Assembly (NCBI RefSeq): GCF_047496725.1
Contig: NC_132978.1
Coordinates: 10,196,501-10,260,500 of the forward strand
DNA from: Anoplolepis gracilipes
Taxonomy: Eukaryota; Arthropoda; Insecta; Hymenoptera; Formicidae
Reading direction: 5' to 3'
Length of the DNA stretch: 64,000 bases
The position numbers were made by a program, and so were the translations under genes. The notes beneath the pieces are model-generated. The model worked only from the letters and a program-made list of their open reading frames with translations. It had not been told where the DNA came from and ran no database searches. Numbering within the stretch: position 1 is the stretch's first letter; every line of letters starts with the position of its first letter. Shown here one piece after another: positions 14,109 to 27,700 of the stretch.

Positions 14109-14377
14109 CGAGGGATTGGTCACTAACAGTTATAATGTACAAAAATTACCCTTTGATACGGATTACCCTTAAATTATACCTCGGATTACTTAAGATTACC
14201 TAATAGTATCTCAAATTAAAAATAAATTTTGAAAAAGAAATTTTACTTTAAATTATTTTAACGCTAAAGATTATTTAGATTTACCAAAAATAACCTTGGA
14301 TTACCCAAAATTTTGCTGGGATTGCCGCTGAATTACCTAGCCCTTGTACAAAAATTACCTCAGTGACCAACCCCTCG
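14109..14377. mobile_element. Short non-autonomous element (MITE-like) with about 16-bp terminal inverted repeats
   Basis: The left end CGAGGGATTGGTCACT and right end AGTGACCAACCCCTCG are inverted repeats with one mismatch, bounding 269 bp. Inside, GATTACC-like units recur (14158-14330), and the sequence gtacaaaaattacc is repeated directly near both ends. No open frame is present. The target-site duplication is unclear, so the superfamily cannot be named. Confidence 0.6.
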
Positions 14378-14497
14378 TTCTAACTTTTTTGTGAAAATTT
14401 AATTATATCAAACTTTTCAGTATCACGTAAGAATATACGTAACACGTAAGAATACATATATATATATAATATTCAATATAGCTTTTGTGCACCCATG

Positions 14498-14498
<1 letters not shown>

Positions 14499-14530
<32 letters not shown>
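14499..14530. repeat. (AT)n microsatellite
   Basis: Alternating AT run of about 30 nt within a generally AT-rich region. Confidence 0.8.
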
Positions 14531-14533
<3 letters not shown>

Positions 14534-15046
14534 TTTAGTAACAAAAAAAGTTACAAGAGAAAAAATAAAAAATTCCTTAATCAAATATTTATATTTTTAA
14601 TTTTTACAAATGCAAATTAGATATTTAAATATATATATATATAACAGATTAATCTGTTTTTTAAAAAAGAGGAAATTTTATTATATTATGATTAAAAATA
14701 TATTTTCGTTTAATTTAACAAGATAAACTTATCAGCTGTCTGCAATTTTTTGTTTTAAAACAGAACCTTGATATTTATATATTTTATATTTCGTGCGATC
14801 TGATCTACGAACAGTCTCAAATTTATTATTTCATTCTGGTTGATGTAAAAATATTATGATGAAAAATATCGTTTACGCTAATATGAGATACGTAAATTTT
14901 TATTATGATCTTCGGACGAATCTACCACGACTAACGCAATATCACTGTAATTACAATCTATTTTCGTGTCTAGCTTAATTCGTATATTAAAAACGAGTCA
15001 AATAAATTTTTTACTTCTTTGATTATTTAATTGCTAAATTATTTTT

Positions 15047-15300
15047 TACAATGATTTATTTATGCGACCAAACTGGCAAATCAAATTTATTATTAAAAGG
15101 TTGACATCGATGACGTTTCGACCTTTGGTTTAGGTCCTTTTCTAGTCTTGATTGACACTGACGGTTGAGGTGTTACATTAAACTTACACGTCAGAAAGTC
15201 GACTGAAAAGGACTTAAACCAAAGGTCGAAACGTCGTCGATGTCAACCTTTTAATAATAAATTTGATTTGCTAGTTTGGTTGCATAAATAAATCATTGTA
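15047..15300. mobile_element. Foldback element: two 96-nt inverted arms around a 62-nt spacer
   Basis: Positions 15047-15142 and 15205-15300 are reverse complements with few differences. Both contain the core gacctttggttta-(a/g)gtcc and gacgtttcgacc. The arm end containing CGAAACGTC next to a GGTC/GACC pair resembles the hammerhead-type terminal sequences of Penelope-like retroelements. That link is inference, because the catalytic CTGANGA core is degraded here. There is no open frame. Confidence 0.65.
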
Positions 15301-18300
15301 TAATTTTCATTACTGGTGATATAAATTAATATCAATAAATTATTTTTTATTTAAAAATTAGTTTTTATATGATAAATTAAATGTAAAAACATTTGTAGTG
15401 TATTCTGTTTATTCGTATAAGCGGAAGATATTAATAACGTTATATAATATATTATGTATTATAACAATATTAAAATTACTGATATAATTATAGCGACATT
15501 AATAAATATTATTCTTTTCTCTTATGAGAATTTATAAAAAAAGCATTCCTTTCTAGATCATATATTTTGATTACAAAACAATAGTTAATAATATTCCTGT
15601 TATACAAATGAAACATTATCACATATATTTAACTAAATTTCGAGTTTTTAAATTTAAGATCGAGATCTAGAGTAGAGCCGATGAGATTCGCAGGATTCAC
15701 TGAAATGCACTATCTCTAGAGTATACATTTTCGATATATTTCTCAAGATCTAGCGTTTATATGTATTTATGCCATGTTGCAGGCTAGCCGTGTCCGATCA
15801 TTTCCTGATCCGCTGCATATTAGAGTGCTACATTCACTCGATTTAACTATTCAGTGTATTACTAAAAAAATATTTAGATAAATTTTTAGAGTGTTCGCGC
15901 GAAACAATATAAAATATATAATAAAAATTCTGTTTTAAACATTGAATTAGATAGTATATAATTTAGCCTAAAAAATATAATAGATAAGTATGTATTGTTG
16001 ATATAACAGATCATTAATTAAAGTATTATTTTATGTCATCTTTTCATATTTCTGTTACATATATTGTATATTTAAGTTTTAATTCCTTCAAAACCTAAGA
16101 ATAGTATTTATTATAATATAAGTTATATATTCTGGTATTAATTAATATTACTAAAAATGTAGAAGGATAATATTAATGACATAATTAAGGTAATATTAAT
16201 TCTCGTAATGTCTGTTATGGTATCACGAATGTGTTAATTAGATTTTATTTATTTCATCTGACCGAAGTTTTTCATCTACAGATCACATATGTGATAAAAC
16301 AAGAGGTCCACTCGCGAAATTCATGTGTATATATTTAAAACAAATACGTTACACCTGGCGAGATACGATAATTTATTCGCGCGCAAAAAGCTCTAGAGGA
16401 TCACGAGGTATTATTTACCGAGACAATTATGCCTGTCTCCCGGATTTTCATTTCGTCGCAGAGCACATTCTTGTTTCAAATTTTATGCTATTCACCACAG
16501 CATAATTTGGAAATAGCGTACATCATTCTGGCACACAAATAGTTTTGAGGGTTTTGAAGAAATTAAAACTTGAATATATAATATATGTATATAGAAGTGT
16601 GGAAAAGTGACGTAAAATAATAACTCACTAATTTAGTTTAAAATAATATCACCTTTAATTAATAATCTGTTACATCAACAACAGATATATATAATTATTT
16701 ATCTATTATGTTTTTTTTAGATAAATTATATATGAATAAGCAGAAAATATTAATAATTACATATATGATTTATTATAACAATATTAAAATTAATAATATA
16801 ATTGTATGTATTAATGAAATTCTAATTCTTCTCTCTAGGTGTTCTGGAATTATTTCTTTCTTGACAATATTAAATAAAATTGAGCATTTATTAAAAATAT
16901 TTTATTTACGAATATAAATAAAAAATAAATTTAAAAAAGATTTTTTTTAAATTATAATATTTATGCAGTTATTCCATGAAAATTAAATCTGTTGGTTAAC
17001 TTTTGATTAGTTAAATGGATTAAATTTTATTTCTTTAATCTGTAGTAAGTAATGAGTAGATAATTACAGCAAAGATTAAGCTTATCGCTTGTTTCGTTGC
17101 AATACGGTGCAGCAGACAGAAAGTATAATTAATCTAAGAGTACGTGAAACTGGTTAGCACGCTTCATTCCGCATTAAATTATAAATTTTATTGCATGAGA
17201 AAAAATGCGAAATGCCAGAATACGACTTTAGTTAAATTACAAAGTACAATTGCATGGAAGAATAAAGAATATTAATGTTTAGCTTAATGCATCAGAGCAT
17301 ATATCAATAAAATGTCTTAGATTTTTATCGAAATTTACAGTATCATTTTTAATATTTGGAGTCAAATTTCTCTTAACTAATTTTATATATTATATACATT
17401 ATGTATGCACATATATTAAAGATAGAATACGTAAACTTAATATAAAACATCATTAAAAAAATAAGTCTTAAGTGGTTATATAGTTTCAGTAAATATGCAA
17501 ATAGAAATTATTATGTACATCGCTGTGTTAGTTACACTATACACTATTAGTCTAAAATTCGTGCATAATAATAAATAAAGCAATTGAAATTTTTCTTTTT
17601 AATGACACGGACTTATCAATTATATTTACATTTAACTCAGAATGAACTTTTGGAATACAATATAGAATTACGTATTTGATAGTGAACTATTCAAATATCA
17701 TTCTGTAAACATCAAGAAGTTCGTTATAATTGATAAAACCCTTTGATTTACATACGAACAATTAATTCTCTCTCACGTAAAAGGTTATACATTTAATAAT
17801 TTACGATCGTGATGTTTAATTTTCATTCCGCACAATTTTGTGTATTATTATAGATATGTACATACATCTAATACAATCAGATCTATTCAATAATTTGATG
17901 TATTATACTATAATAATCTATACGGATAATCATGTGTATGTGTATATATGTGTAATAATATACAAAATTTATACTTTTGTTGCTTGACAATGCCTTTTTT
18001 AACGCGCCATATTTTAATAAACTTACTTTTCCAACTTATTTGAAACTATATCGCGTTATCTTGTATTGACTTTCGCATAGGGCCTATCATCGTAGATCGA
18101 TCACGAGCACCTGTCTTTAGATTAATCCTAATCGTTATTGATTATGCTATGTAATTAGTTATTATATTCACTTAATTGTAAAAAATCGATCATACAGTTC
18201 AAGATAGAAAGATAGAAAATCTAATAAGCATAAAATAAAACTGATATCTCACTAATAATCAAACAATTATTAAAATTATGTATGTGCGATAAAAATATTT

Positions 18301-18480
18301 CTATATTATATCCAAAGGAAATTTCTCAAAGTTTCTAAAATTTTATATAGAATTGTAAAGTGCACCTAAAATTGAACATGTGATGCATGATCATACCGAA
18401 TTATGCAGAGTACAGTGAGTGATAGAGGAGAAAAGATAGAGAGAGAAAGATCAAAGACAAAGCGATCATATGGTCATATA
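15301..18480. other. AT-rich stretch, nothing assignable
   Basis: Both strands were read. Small open frames at 16323-16505 and 16708-16917 lack splice sites, and the second is AT-biased low complexity. No RNA gene was recognised. Confidence 0.45.
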
Positions 18481-18501
18481 TCAATTATATGGTGCACTTA
18501 C

Positions 18502-18583
18502 CGGTGTCATATAATGGGCATGGCATATAGCCGTATCGTTGTTCGGGATGTACAACGGACTTGTTCCTCTGTCCGCTGGTCAT
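18502..18583 (-). CDS. Candidate coding exon with strong donor (27 codons plus 1 nt), gene unknown
   Basis: ATG at 18583 has A at -3 and opens a frame MTSGQRNKSVVHPEQRYG... that ends ...PLYDT plus one base at 18502, immediately followed on the minus strand by GTAAGTG. Codons are GC-rich and coding-like, unlike the flanks. The frame stays open upstream to about 18673, where a stop lies. A possible 3' splice site (ctcctgcag) before 18604 would instead make it an internal exon. It could be an alternative first exon of the gene starting at 4022 (same strand), but the phase-1 end does not by itself prove this. The product is not recognised. Confidence 0.4.
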
Positions 18584-18603
18584 CGTGGCGAATTTGGTCA
18601 CGT

Positions 18604-18960
18604 ACTGCAGGAGCTTGTCATAGAACAGCAGGAAGGTCGTGCGAATTATCGTTAACGAAAGTTGCAAACACACGGGCTTTTAAGGCGCACTTTACAAGGC
18701 TCTTTATCACCGACGACAAATAGAAGGATGATTATCCTGATGTGGTTACGTGTAACTGCATTTTGCGATGACTGTTCACGACGTGGTACATCGGCCAATC
18801 GAGCCACACCAACGAATTAGTAGGCACCGTTTCGATGCCAATTAGCCGCCTCCCTCTTTAAAACCAAATGTGGACGTCGTTTAATTAGCGCTAAAATAAT
18901 TAGCTACGACGTCGTCGTTGACGTACAATCTCTTTTTCGTCGCGTTTCGCTACTTTTCGT
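18604..18960 (-). promoter_or_regulatory. Probable promoter/5' UTR of the 18.5-kb exon
   Basis: CpG-rich segment (acgacgtcgtcgttgacg near 18904-18921 and similar) directly upstream of the candidate minus-strand exon. It contains in-frame stops, consistent with untranslated leader. Confidence 0.3.
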
Positions 18961-20164
18961 CACTGTGCAGGTGGCCGATGTTTTGCTTAAATGAGGAATG
19001 CACAAATATTAAGAATGCGTTTACAGAGTAAAATCGTATTTGAATTAAAGTGTGAGCTAATAACAACAAACAGAACGTTTTCAGGAACAAAGAACTACCT
19101 AAACATGGAATGAAATTCACAAATTCATTTACAAAATGAAAAATGGCAAAAAATATACGCGCTGATGAACTAAACTTGATTACAAGGTTTTGCAGTTTAT
19201 CTAAAAATATATACGTTATTAGGCTTTTATACATACATATATAGTTACGACTCGCACTTAAAGAATCGAGAACAAATCTAATTTAAGAACTCGAGAAAAT
19301 TAATTCGAATCTAAGATGAATTTTCTGAAATTCTTAAAAAATAGATTATAGCCTATTATTTTATTACATTTTTAATTGAAAATTTATTTATCTCACAGCT
19401 TCTTTCTGAAAGTAATTCGATTTTTACATCATATATGTATATGCAGCGACATTAAAAATATTTGCCTAATTTTTTGATTAAAGTATTTTTAGTACATAAC
19501 ATGCGCTGCGTCCTCATAAACATTTGATAAATTACAATGCATTATCGTTTTGAATAAAATGGAAATGATAAGTTTATATTAAAATGCAAATTGGATCTGC
19601 TCTATAGCAAATAAGTTGATATTCAAAAGCTATAAAAGCTGTTGCGTGAAATTGGCGGTCTTTAAGAGTCAGTAATACACGAACAATACTTGCTTTAAAA
19701 GCTTTTTATGTAAAGGTTTTTTTTAGCTGATAGAGGATTTATCTTGCGTATTCGGTTTACACAAAAATATACTTCACTATTTTATTATTAAAAAACTTGC
19801 GGATATATGTTTGCGCGAGTATATGGTTGTGGAAAAAAATGATAGGTTCAATAGACGCAATCGATAAACGCAAATATAAATATAAATTTTCTGCTATTAA
19901 TTATAAAAATATTTGCTGACTTGAAAATAAACTTCTTTTTTTATTTATAGATGAATAAAATATTGATATATTCATTAGGCTATTTTTGCGAGCATGCTTT
20001 TTAACACAAATTTGAAATAGACTGATACATTTTGCACACACGGTATTGTACATTTCACGCGCCTATACTGATTCTGACATTGCATTGTAATTGATATTAA
20101 TACACTCATCTATCTCAATTATTTGATTTTCTTGTCGGTATGGTAATTTTAATCGCGATTTGCA

Positions 20165-20188
20165 ATATATATATATATATATATATAT
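20165..20188. repeat. (AT)n microsatellite
   Basis: Twelve AT units. Confidence 0.85.
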
Positions 20189-20298
20189 ACATATTAGTAT
20201 AAATGTAATACATTTTTTTTGAAAGCCAAAAAGTAAAAACTTGAAAATAAACGTTACAAAAAAAAACTCGAAATATCAATATTATATACGTATATTAT

Positions 20299-20341
20299 GT
20301 GTGTGCGTGCGCGCGCGCGTGTGTGTGTGTACACACACACA
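20299..20341. repeat. Compound (GT)(GC)(GT)(AC) alternating purine-pyrimidine tract
   Basis: A run of GTGTGCGTGCGCGCGC type followed by GT units and then AC units, strictly alternating purine and pyrimidine over about 43 nt. Such tracts can adopt left-handed Z-DNA. The GT-to-AC switch also makes a short palindrome. Confidence 0.8.
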
Positions 20342-20899
20342 TACGTGTCACTTATGTATTTTACAAATTTATATTGTCATTATATTTTATATATTTGAAT
20401 TATTTACAATTACTTATTCAACGGATCTACTCTCTCTCTTTTTCTTATTTCAGAATTTTATTACTTTATCTCTCTCACATTCTAGTCTTCTTGAATCCGT
20501 ATTTGAAAAATTCAATTTCGTGATTAAATCAGGAAAATTTCATTCAAAAACAGTCTTAAAATCTCTACGATCTCACTTCTGTGTTTTATTTATCGAAGCA
20601 ATTCGCGCATTCTTTTTCTCTCGTAATTTTGCTTATTAATCCGCATTACATAAATATCCAAGTTTTTTAAAGAATGATTTTAAAAGAAACAAGATTAATA
20701 TGTACAAGTATCCATGTTTTGCAGAATTTTTCTATCAAGTCGTTTCATTATTCTCGAATTATTTGAAAACCAATCGATTAATTCTTGAGAAAAAGAATTA
20801 ATTCTAAATTGACTTCTGTATACTGCAGAGGATTTTTTAAAGCTTCTTGAGTTCTTTAAAAAAATTTCTCGGAAAAACAAGATTATAATTTCTCGCCCT

Positions 20900-21744
20900 G
20901 AGTCCTAGAGCGAATAAGTTCACATGCTGCCGCGAGAGTACTCCTCTCTTGCTCTGGCATTTAATCTATAAGTGTACCACGTGGATGCAGTCGTTCGATT
21001 CAGCGATTTCCTTTCAATCCGTCGCGGGCTTTTTCTTCACTAGCGTAGCGCAAAAACGTCTTCACGAGTGTATTGTCGAACGTGAACTGTGAACGACATC
21101 GGTGCACGCGTGATCGACGTGCGTGCCCGTACTTGCAACTAGACGCACTACGAACCGCTTCGTGCACGCTCCAACGCCGTACTGGACCGACTGAGGTGAA
21201 ATGGAGAAAGGGAGGTGTAATAGAGAGAAAGAGAGGAAGAGAAATGCGCGCGAGATGGAGAGACGAAGGCGACGAAAACGAATGTAAAGTGTAAAAAGGA
21301 ACGAGAGGAAAGCCGGAAGAGAAACAAAGAACTGAGACGAAAGGACAGAGTAGTATTATCGAAAGCAGGCAGATAAAGAGAGAGAAAAAAAGAGTGAGAG
21401 CGAGAGTAAATGGACGACAGGGGATGCTGCGGTTGCGGGGTGGAAAATCGTTCTGTCTTACTCTAGCCTTTAGCCCGCAGCGGCGCGCATCACGTCCCCC
21501 TCTTTCCGAGCCCCGAACCCCAACTAACCCACTACCCCGCCGTGTGCCTAGTGCGCTACCCTCTTCTCCGCAGCCGCGAGGGAGAACCTCTACACCAACC
21601 ACCCCCCTATTCTATGTCGCAATGCATCCGCAGTCGGAGGCAGAAAACCCGGTGGCTTCGGACCGGTACCAAACGATTCCGCATAATTTCATGACTTTCG
21701 TAAGGATATCGTATCATTATCGCCGGCAATTACATTTTTTTTGA
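20900..21744. promoter_or_regulatory. GC/GAGA-rich island, probable promoter with first exon (strand uncertain)
   Basis: Strong GC rise with a long GAGA-type purine tract on the plus strand (21196-21415), typical of insect promoters. On the plus strand an ATG at 21621 opens MHPQSEAENPVAS... for 26 codons up to a donor-like TTC|GTAAGG near 21699. On the minus strand the long 21602-21000 frame is compositional. If the plus reading is right, its downstream exons were not found in this window. Confidence 0.35.
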
Positions 21745-24700
21745 CATATTTTTTTACTCTTAATAGAACAATATAATTATTTGATAAAAATAATGATTCA
21801 GTCTCTCAAATATAACTTGAATTATATTCAATTAAATATTATAAGCTTTAAATTATAAAGTAATATAGCGCGAGACAGTATCGTGTGTCTGTTGACTCAT
21901 TATTTTCAAAAATATTGATAACCTCGTACTAATTTTGAACGTTATTTTTGTGTATTAAAATATAATTGTAGAAAATAGCTTTTGATTTTACAGCTAACTA
22001 TAGAACAGAAACTAATATTATAATTATTATGATAATAACAATCATGACACTAACAGTTTGTATTATTTATTTCGAGATGTGCTATTTTGAAGTTGAGTGT
22101 AAAAGTATTTTCTGAGTAAGAAAGAATTATGGCCAAAAAAGTAGTGTTTTATGTATATTCGCGAAGCATTAAATACCAAAGGGAGAGATGCAATTGTGTC
22201 ATAAACACAATTTGATTTGAAGTGATGCCAAGTGTTTTTTAAGATATTTTGTTACATGTTATTGCAGGATGTGTGGGGGATATATATAGGCAAACAATAA
22301 TGCGGGCGATGAATTGAGAAATATATTTGGACAGATCTTTGCCAACAATGTTAATACAATTTTTTGTTCGCGCAGGTCAGGAAAAACAATCATGGCATAG
22401 AAAGTTGAATAAAGCCAATTTAGAATTAACGAATGAACGTAAATATAATTACTATGAAATTAACTTTAAGGCATTGCTTGTTGATGTGAAGTTTCCCCTT
22501 TATTAATTACACGCTAACATGCTGGTAGTTGATGTGAGATTATGATAACATAATATTTGTCGTTATTTGTAATATTTTTAACTCTGCTATATATATATAT
22601 ATATATTTATTACATTTATATTCTATTTTAATTGATATCATTTTTAAATATAATAATTCTCTGTAAGAAGTTAAAAGAAATGGACTATATTAATTTTAAT
22701 ATACATATTTATACTTTATAGTTTATTACAGTTATTTTTTTATGCACACATTTCTAAAAATATTTTTAAAACATGAATATCGTCAATTAATTTCACTACA
22801 TTTTCTAATAGTCTCTAATAATAGTGTTTGTTTTAAAACGTTATTATTAAAACGTTCTTTATGTTTACAGTGAAATTTCTAAAATAACATAATTGCACGC
22901 TTAAGAATATAAAGTAAAGAAGAAATAAAATTTTCTAACAAAAATTATACATATTTTAAATAGTAATTTCAAGTATGTATTACATCTTATTACATGATCT
23001 CGTACAGAAAACATGGTACTTATATAAAAAACTCTTTGTCCAAACTCGCCTTTCAAACTTTTCTCTCGTTTAGCGCAGTTTGTTTAAATTGAAAAGCAAA
23101 AGAGAACTCTTGCGTGTGAAATATTGTCGCAATTTCACAGAAAACGCACGGTCGAAGGTGGCTTTAAGAATACGCACGAGATGGAAAGTGAGTCGCTTTT
23201 AATGAAAGAAATAATTTATGCTTTTACTTGGAAAATTTTTTACTTTCGGTGTAGGTGTTTCGTAAAACTTGTGTTTGAAATTTTTTTTCCATATTTGACT
23301 TATAAGTAAAAAAAGATTGTTCAAGGTATAATAATGAATTTTATGAAGTAGAATGTATAATACATCCTTTCTAGTATTCCGTTAAATTTTTATATGATTA
23401 TACATATATTGGTTTATTAAATAATATACGTATATAAATTTATAAATTAAAGAAGTAAAACACAATTTGAGTTTAAAATAAGAAAAAAAATGAAAGAGAA
23501 TGGTTTATTTTTATTGATTACATTTTTTATAATCTCTACGAATAAAATAAAACTTATAAAAATGATGTATCTCTTGGTGAGAGAGTAAATTAAAAAAATG
23601 TTTTGTTAATATACATGTCTTTCAGTTACTGGGCCCTCGATAATATTCACGATGCACATACTTTAATATTTATTTGTATTATTACGGATATGATGGCTTA
23701 ATACGAAATAATGATACGAGATTTTGGGATTTAAAGTTTTATTTAATGTAATAATTCAAAGTAGATTAGATTTGTGATATTTTTACAATTATGTCTCGTT
23801 ATATCTTCTTAAATATTTTCATGAGCGGCAGACAATTAATTTGCGATAAAATTCCCAGAGAAAGCATCAGAGTAAATTATGAAAGTAAAAACCGTCTATG
23901 CAAATTTAACAAAGAATCAAAAGGCTCATATATACAAATGTCCAAATATTATATAATTAACACAAATGTCTAGAATAATCGATGCTTGATGATATCTTTA
24001 TTGATACATAAAAAACTTTTTATTATTATAATGCAATGTTTTGCATGCTCTATATACTCTCAGTTATAAACGTATAGAAAAACATTTAGAAATTTGAAAA
24101 TCGATCGGAATTTGAAAATTGATCTGTGTACAGTTACAATTCTCTGTAGAAAAGGTACAAAATTGGAAAAGAAATTAAAAACAGGAAGGTCAGTAAAAGG
24201 AAAATTCTACCAATTTAAACGAGGACAATAATTTAGTTTGAACATGGTTGTGCGAAGAAAAAGAAAAGAAACACCCTATTAATACTGATGAAGGTGCTGA
24301 AATTGGTGACCTCGTATAATACAAAGCGAATAGATGCTACGGGTGGCAATTCGCTTTTATATATTCTGGTAGAGTCCATCTAAATTTCATTAGAATCACT
24401 TGAAAAATTGATGAGATAGATAATTGAAGAGAATAAATAGGCGAAAATATATGAGAAAGAATAGAGAGTATATTAACTATAAAGTGAATATAGAAAAGAG
24501 TAGCAAGAAAATCAAATAATACAACTGTGCTGCAAAGACTGTGTTATAAAAATGCAAAGACTACACATTGTAAAATTGTCCATATGTAAAACAAATATGT
24601 AATTTATGTCAAATTATTATGCCCAAAAAAGAGCTAACAATTCATACATATTTGCCGTAGACGTGTATATAGATTGCGTGTTCCTTATGTCTTCAAGATG

Positions 24701-27700
24701 AATCAGAAAATATAGAGAGCATGCTTTGGATCACCATTCTTTTTTTAACATTTGTCAGATACACTTGTCTTTGTCACATCAACGGTGACTCAAAGCATGC
24801 TCTCTCTGTTCAATATTTTACGTTGAACTGAACGCGTAGTCTATATATTATACGTCTATGATATTTGCATGCATTTTATTTGGATCCATGTTCGTCGAAC
24901 ATTCCATTTTGATATTAAGGGAATTTTCACTTCTTGTGTTTTATTTCACACAATAGTATTTCGAATTGTCTTTTTTAGTTATTATTATAAATATAAATTT
25001 TGGAAACATTGATAGAAGTATGCCATCTGGCATCTCAGCAAACATTGTAATTTATTATATGTTCCTCAGTCAGCATGCGATTTTCTACAATAAATAACAC
25101 AGCATGTCGAGTTACTTTGCATATGTCATATCGAAGAAAAACATCGTTTGCATTCCTACTGTATTCCACCTTTCGTTATGTATCTGACATCTACACAGCG
25201 CGATACGTCACTTTGTTCGCGGTAAATATGTTTGTTCTCGAGCATATCACATTGCAAATGAAACTAGTACGTGGCTACGTGATAATTCACGATTTCATGC
25301 GTCGACATATGATTCACATCCTGTCCCAGGAGACGGAATGACTTTGACGTATTGGCAAATGTTTGTCGCTATATAATATGTATATGTAAGTACGTATATA
25401 TAATATTATTATTAGCGAAATACATAAATTGATCTTGTATCATGTGCGTGAACCTGTCGTATTATTTCATGGAAACTCGTAAATAATTAAGAGTTCTGAG
25501 TTTAATAATTTTATAATTCCTTAATTCTTAATAACTTAAACCTTAAACAAATAATTCTAGTCGTTAAATCAAAGAAAATACCTCAAGACAAACTGAGAAG
25601 CCAGGTTATTTACGAAGTATTTTTGTTTTGCAATATTTTCCTTATTTTTCGTAAGATTTTCAAAAATGTATAGTTTTACGTTAGTTCTAGAATGAGCTCT
25701 AGAAGAGTTTTTTTAAAGCAAAAAAATATTGATTAAAATAAAATAATCATCAGCAAACCCGCACATGTACATATATTCATATAAAATACTGGTCGATTTT
25801 CGAGAAAATTCAGTTTATTTTATTCTAAACCAGTTTCTAAAACAGTTTTTATATAGTTTTAAACATAACTATTTGTTTCAACTATCAAGATAGCTTATAA
25901 AACTATTGGAAATAATGTCAATGAATTTTTAATTTTTTATATCTTTATAAAATGATACACCAGCTTCACACTAAAAATGCTTTATGTAGATTTTATATAG
26001 AACATTTTAATGTTGTTTTTTTAACAGAAATTGAAAAAATCGATAAATCTTGCGTTTGATGTTGCTAAATTGATTGCTTAATTAAAATTGTTAAGTAAGA
26101 GCATTATATTAATACATTATATTTTAAAACATTAGTTTCCAAATTTTACAAAAATGATTTAGATATTGAAAAGTGAATAGAATAGGCTAGTGTACAAATT
26201 GATATAAAAATGATGCGATTAACTTATGAATTCTCTTAACGTACTTTAATTTTTAAAATTATTAGACATATTTTATTAATGTTATTATATCATTTTATCT
26301 TGGCATAAATTCTTTGAATTGTGCACAATGCATTTCCGAAGATTGCGCACATGATTTTATAAAAATAAGATATAAGATGTGCATAGGTCTATTACTTGAA
26401 TTAATAATTAGAAAGATTTATTAATAGAAACGGATTTTTGAGAACTTTTGAGTAAATCCTTACATTTAATGGATAAAATGTCATAATTTTACTTGATCAA
26501 TAGATACTCAAATTGATTTTAAAATGAACTAAATTTTTCGTATTTATGTGATAATAATTTTATAAATATAAAAATGCATTTACTAAATTGTTTAATAAAA
26601 AATTAAGTTATTTGAATGCAGTAATGTCTTTGTATAAAAAATGGACTTAATTATATCATTGCGAAATAAGCTGTTTTTGCAAAAATAGATTTTTCAACAA
26701 AGAATTTAGCCAGTTTTAAAAGTAGATAAATTGATATACTGTCTTTTTACATAACATTATATCGAAAAAATGCATGTTCTATGAAAGAGATGACGTAGAA
26801 AAGTACAACTCATTGATACATACGGACACATGCATAATGCACATCACATACTTTGTTTTCTTCTCTTAACTTTTACTTATGGCATATACACAAGTGAATG
26901 ATGCAGATGTTTACATAAAATCTTATGAAAGACTAACAATTATATGATGTATATGTGGCAGTTTATATATATATATATGTACTATTTTAGCATAATATAT
27001 TTTGCATATAACGTCATCAATATCCGAAATAAAACATTGTGCACTTTATTGTAATGAAATTATATTTTAATTAAAACACAAACATTACTTAAGCTCTAAC
27101 ATCTTTTGCAAGAGAAAAAGAAAAAATTTCACTTTATAAAAATACGAACTGAATTGTAACAAATTCAATCTATTCACATCCTACTTTCTTGCGAAATTTT
27201 CGTTGCTAAAAAAATCTTCGATTAAAACAATGTTCTTTTGCTGTTTATATTGTTGCGTTTCATTAAAGTTAATCGTGACATCACAATTTTCAACGACAAA
27301 ATTAATAACTATTTTTTGCGATGTATGTGACTATTAAATTCTTATTTTATAATAATATTTATTATATTATTTTCAATATATTTTATTCTTTTTATACTAT
27401 TACTCATAAATATTACATATTTTTTAATAAAAAGAGATTAATAATATTTTTTATAATTAAATTTTAGAAATTTAATTATAAAGTCTAGAATCATAAATAA
27501 TAAATATTTGTGTTATTACATTTAAATTATAATTACATAGTAAATTTTTTATTAAGTAATAAATATTGTGATATCACAATTATCTTAACAATTTTATATC
27601 GTTAGTCGCGTAGTGAATTAATAAATCAACAATTTAAATGGGAGTTTTTCGAAAGTTTTTTGTGCATAACATGATTTAAATTGTATATTTAAAATTTCAA

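Larger units (their letters stand above)
18961..20880. other. AT-rich stretch, no supported gene
   Basis: Open frames at 18950-19234 (minus) and 20241-20639 (plus) are compositional, and the latter reads through the GT/CG microsatellite. No exon signals were accepted. Confidence 0.45.

Noticed and set aside
20241..20639. Plus-strand 132-codon frame
   Set aside because: It runs through the GT/GC/AC microsatellite and continues as T-rich low complexity.
21000..21602. Minus-strand 200-codon frame
   Set aside because: Translation of a purine-rich leader complement (runs of Phe/Leu/Ser) with no family resemblance or splice signals.
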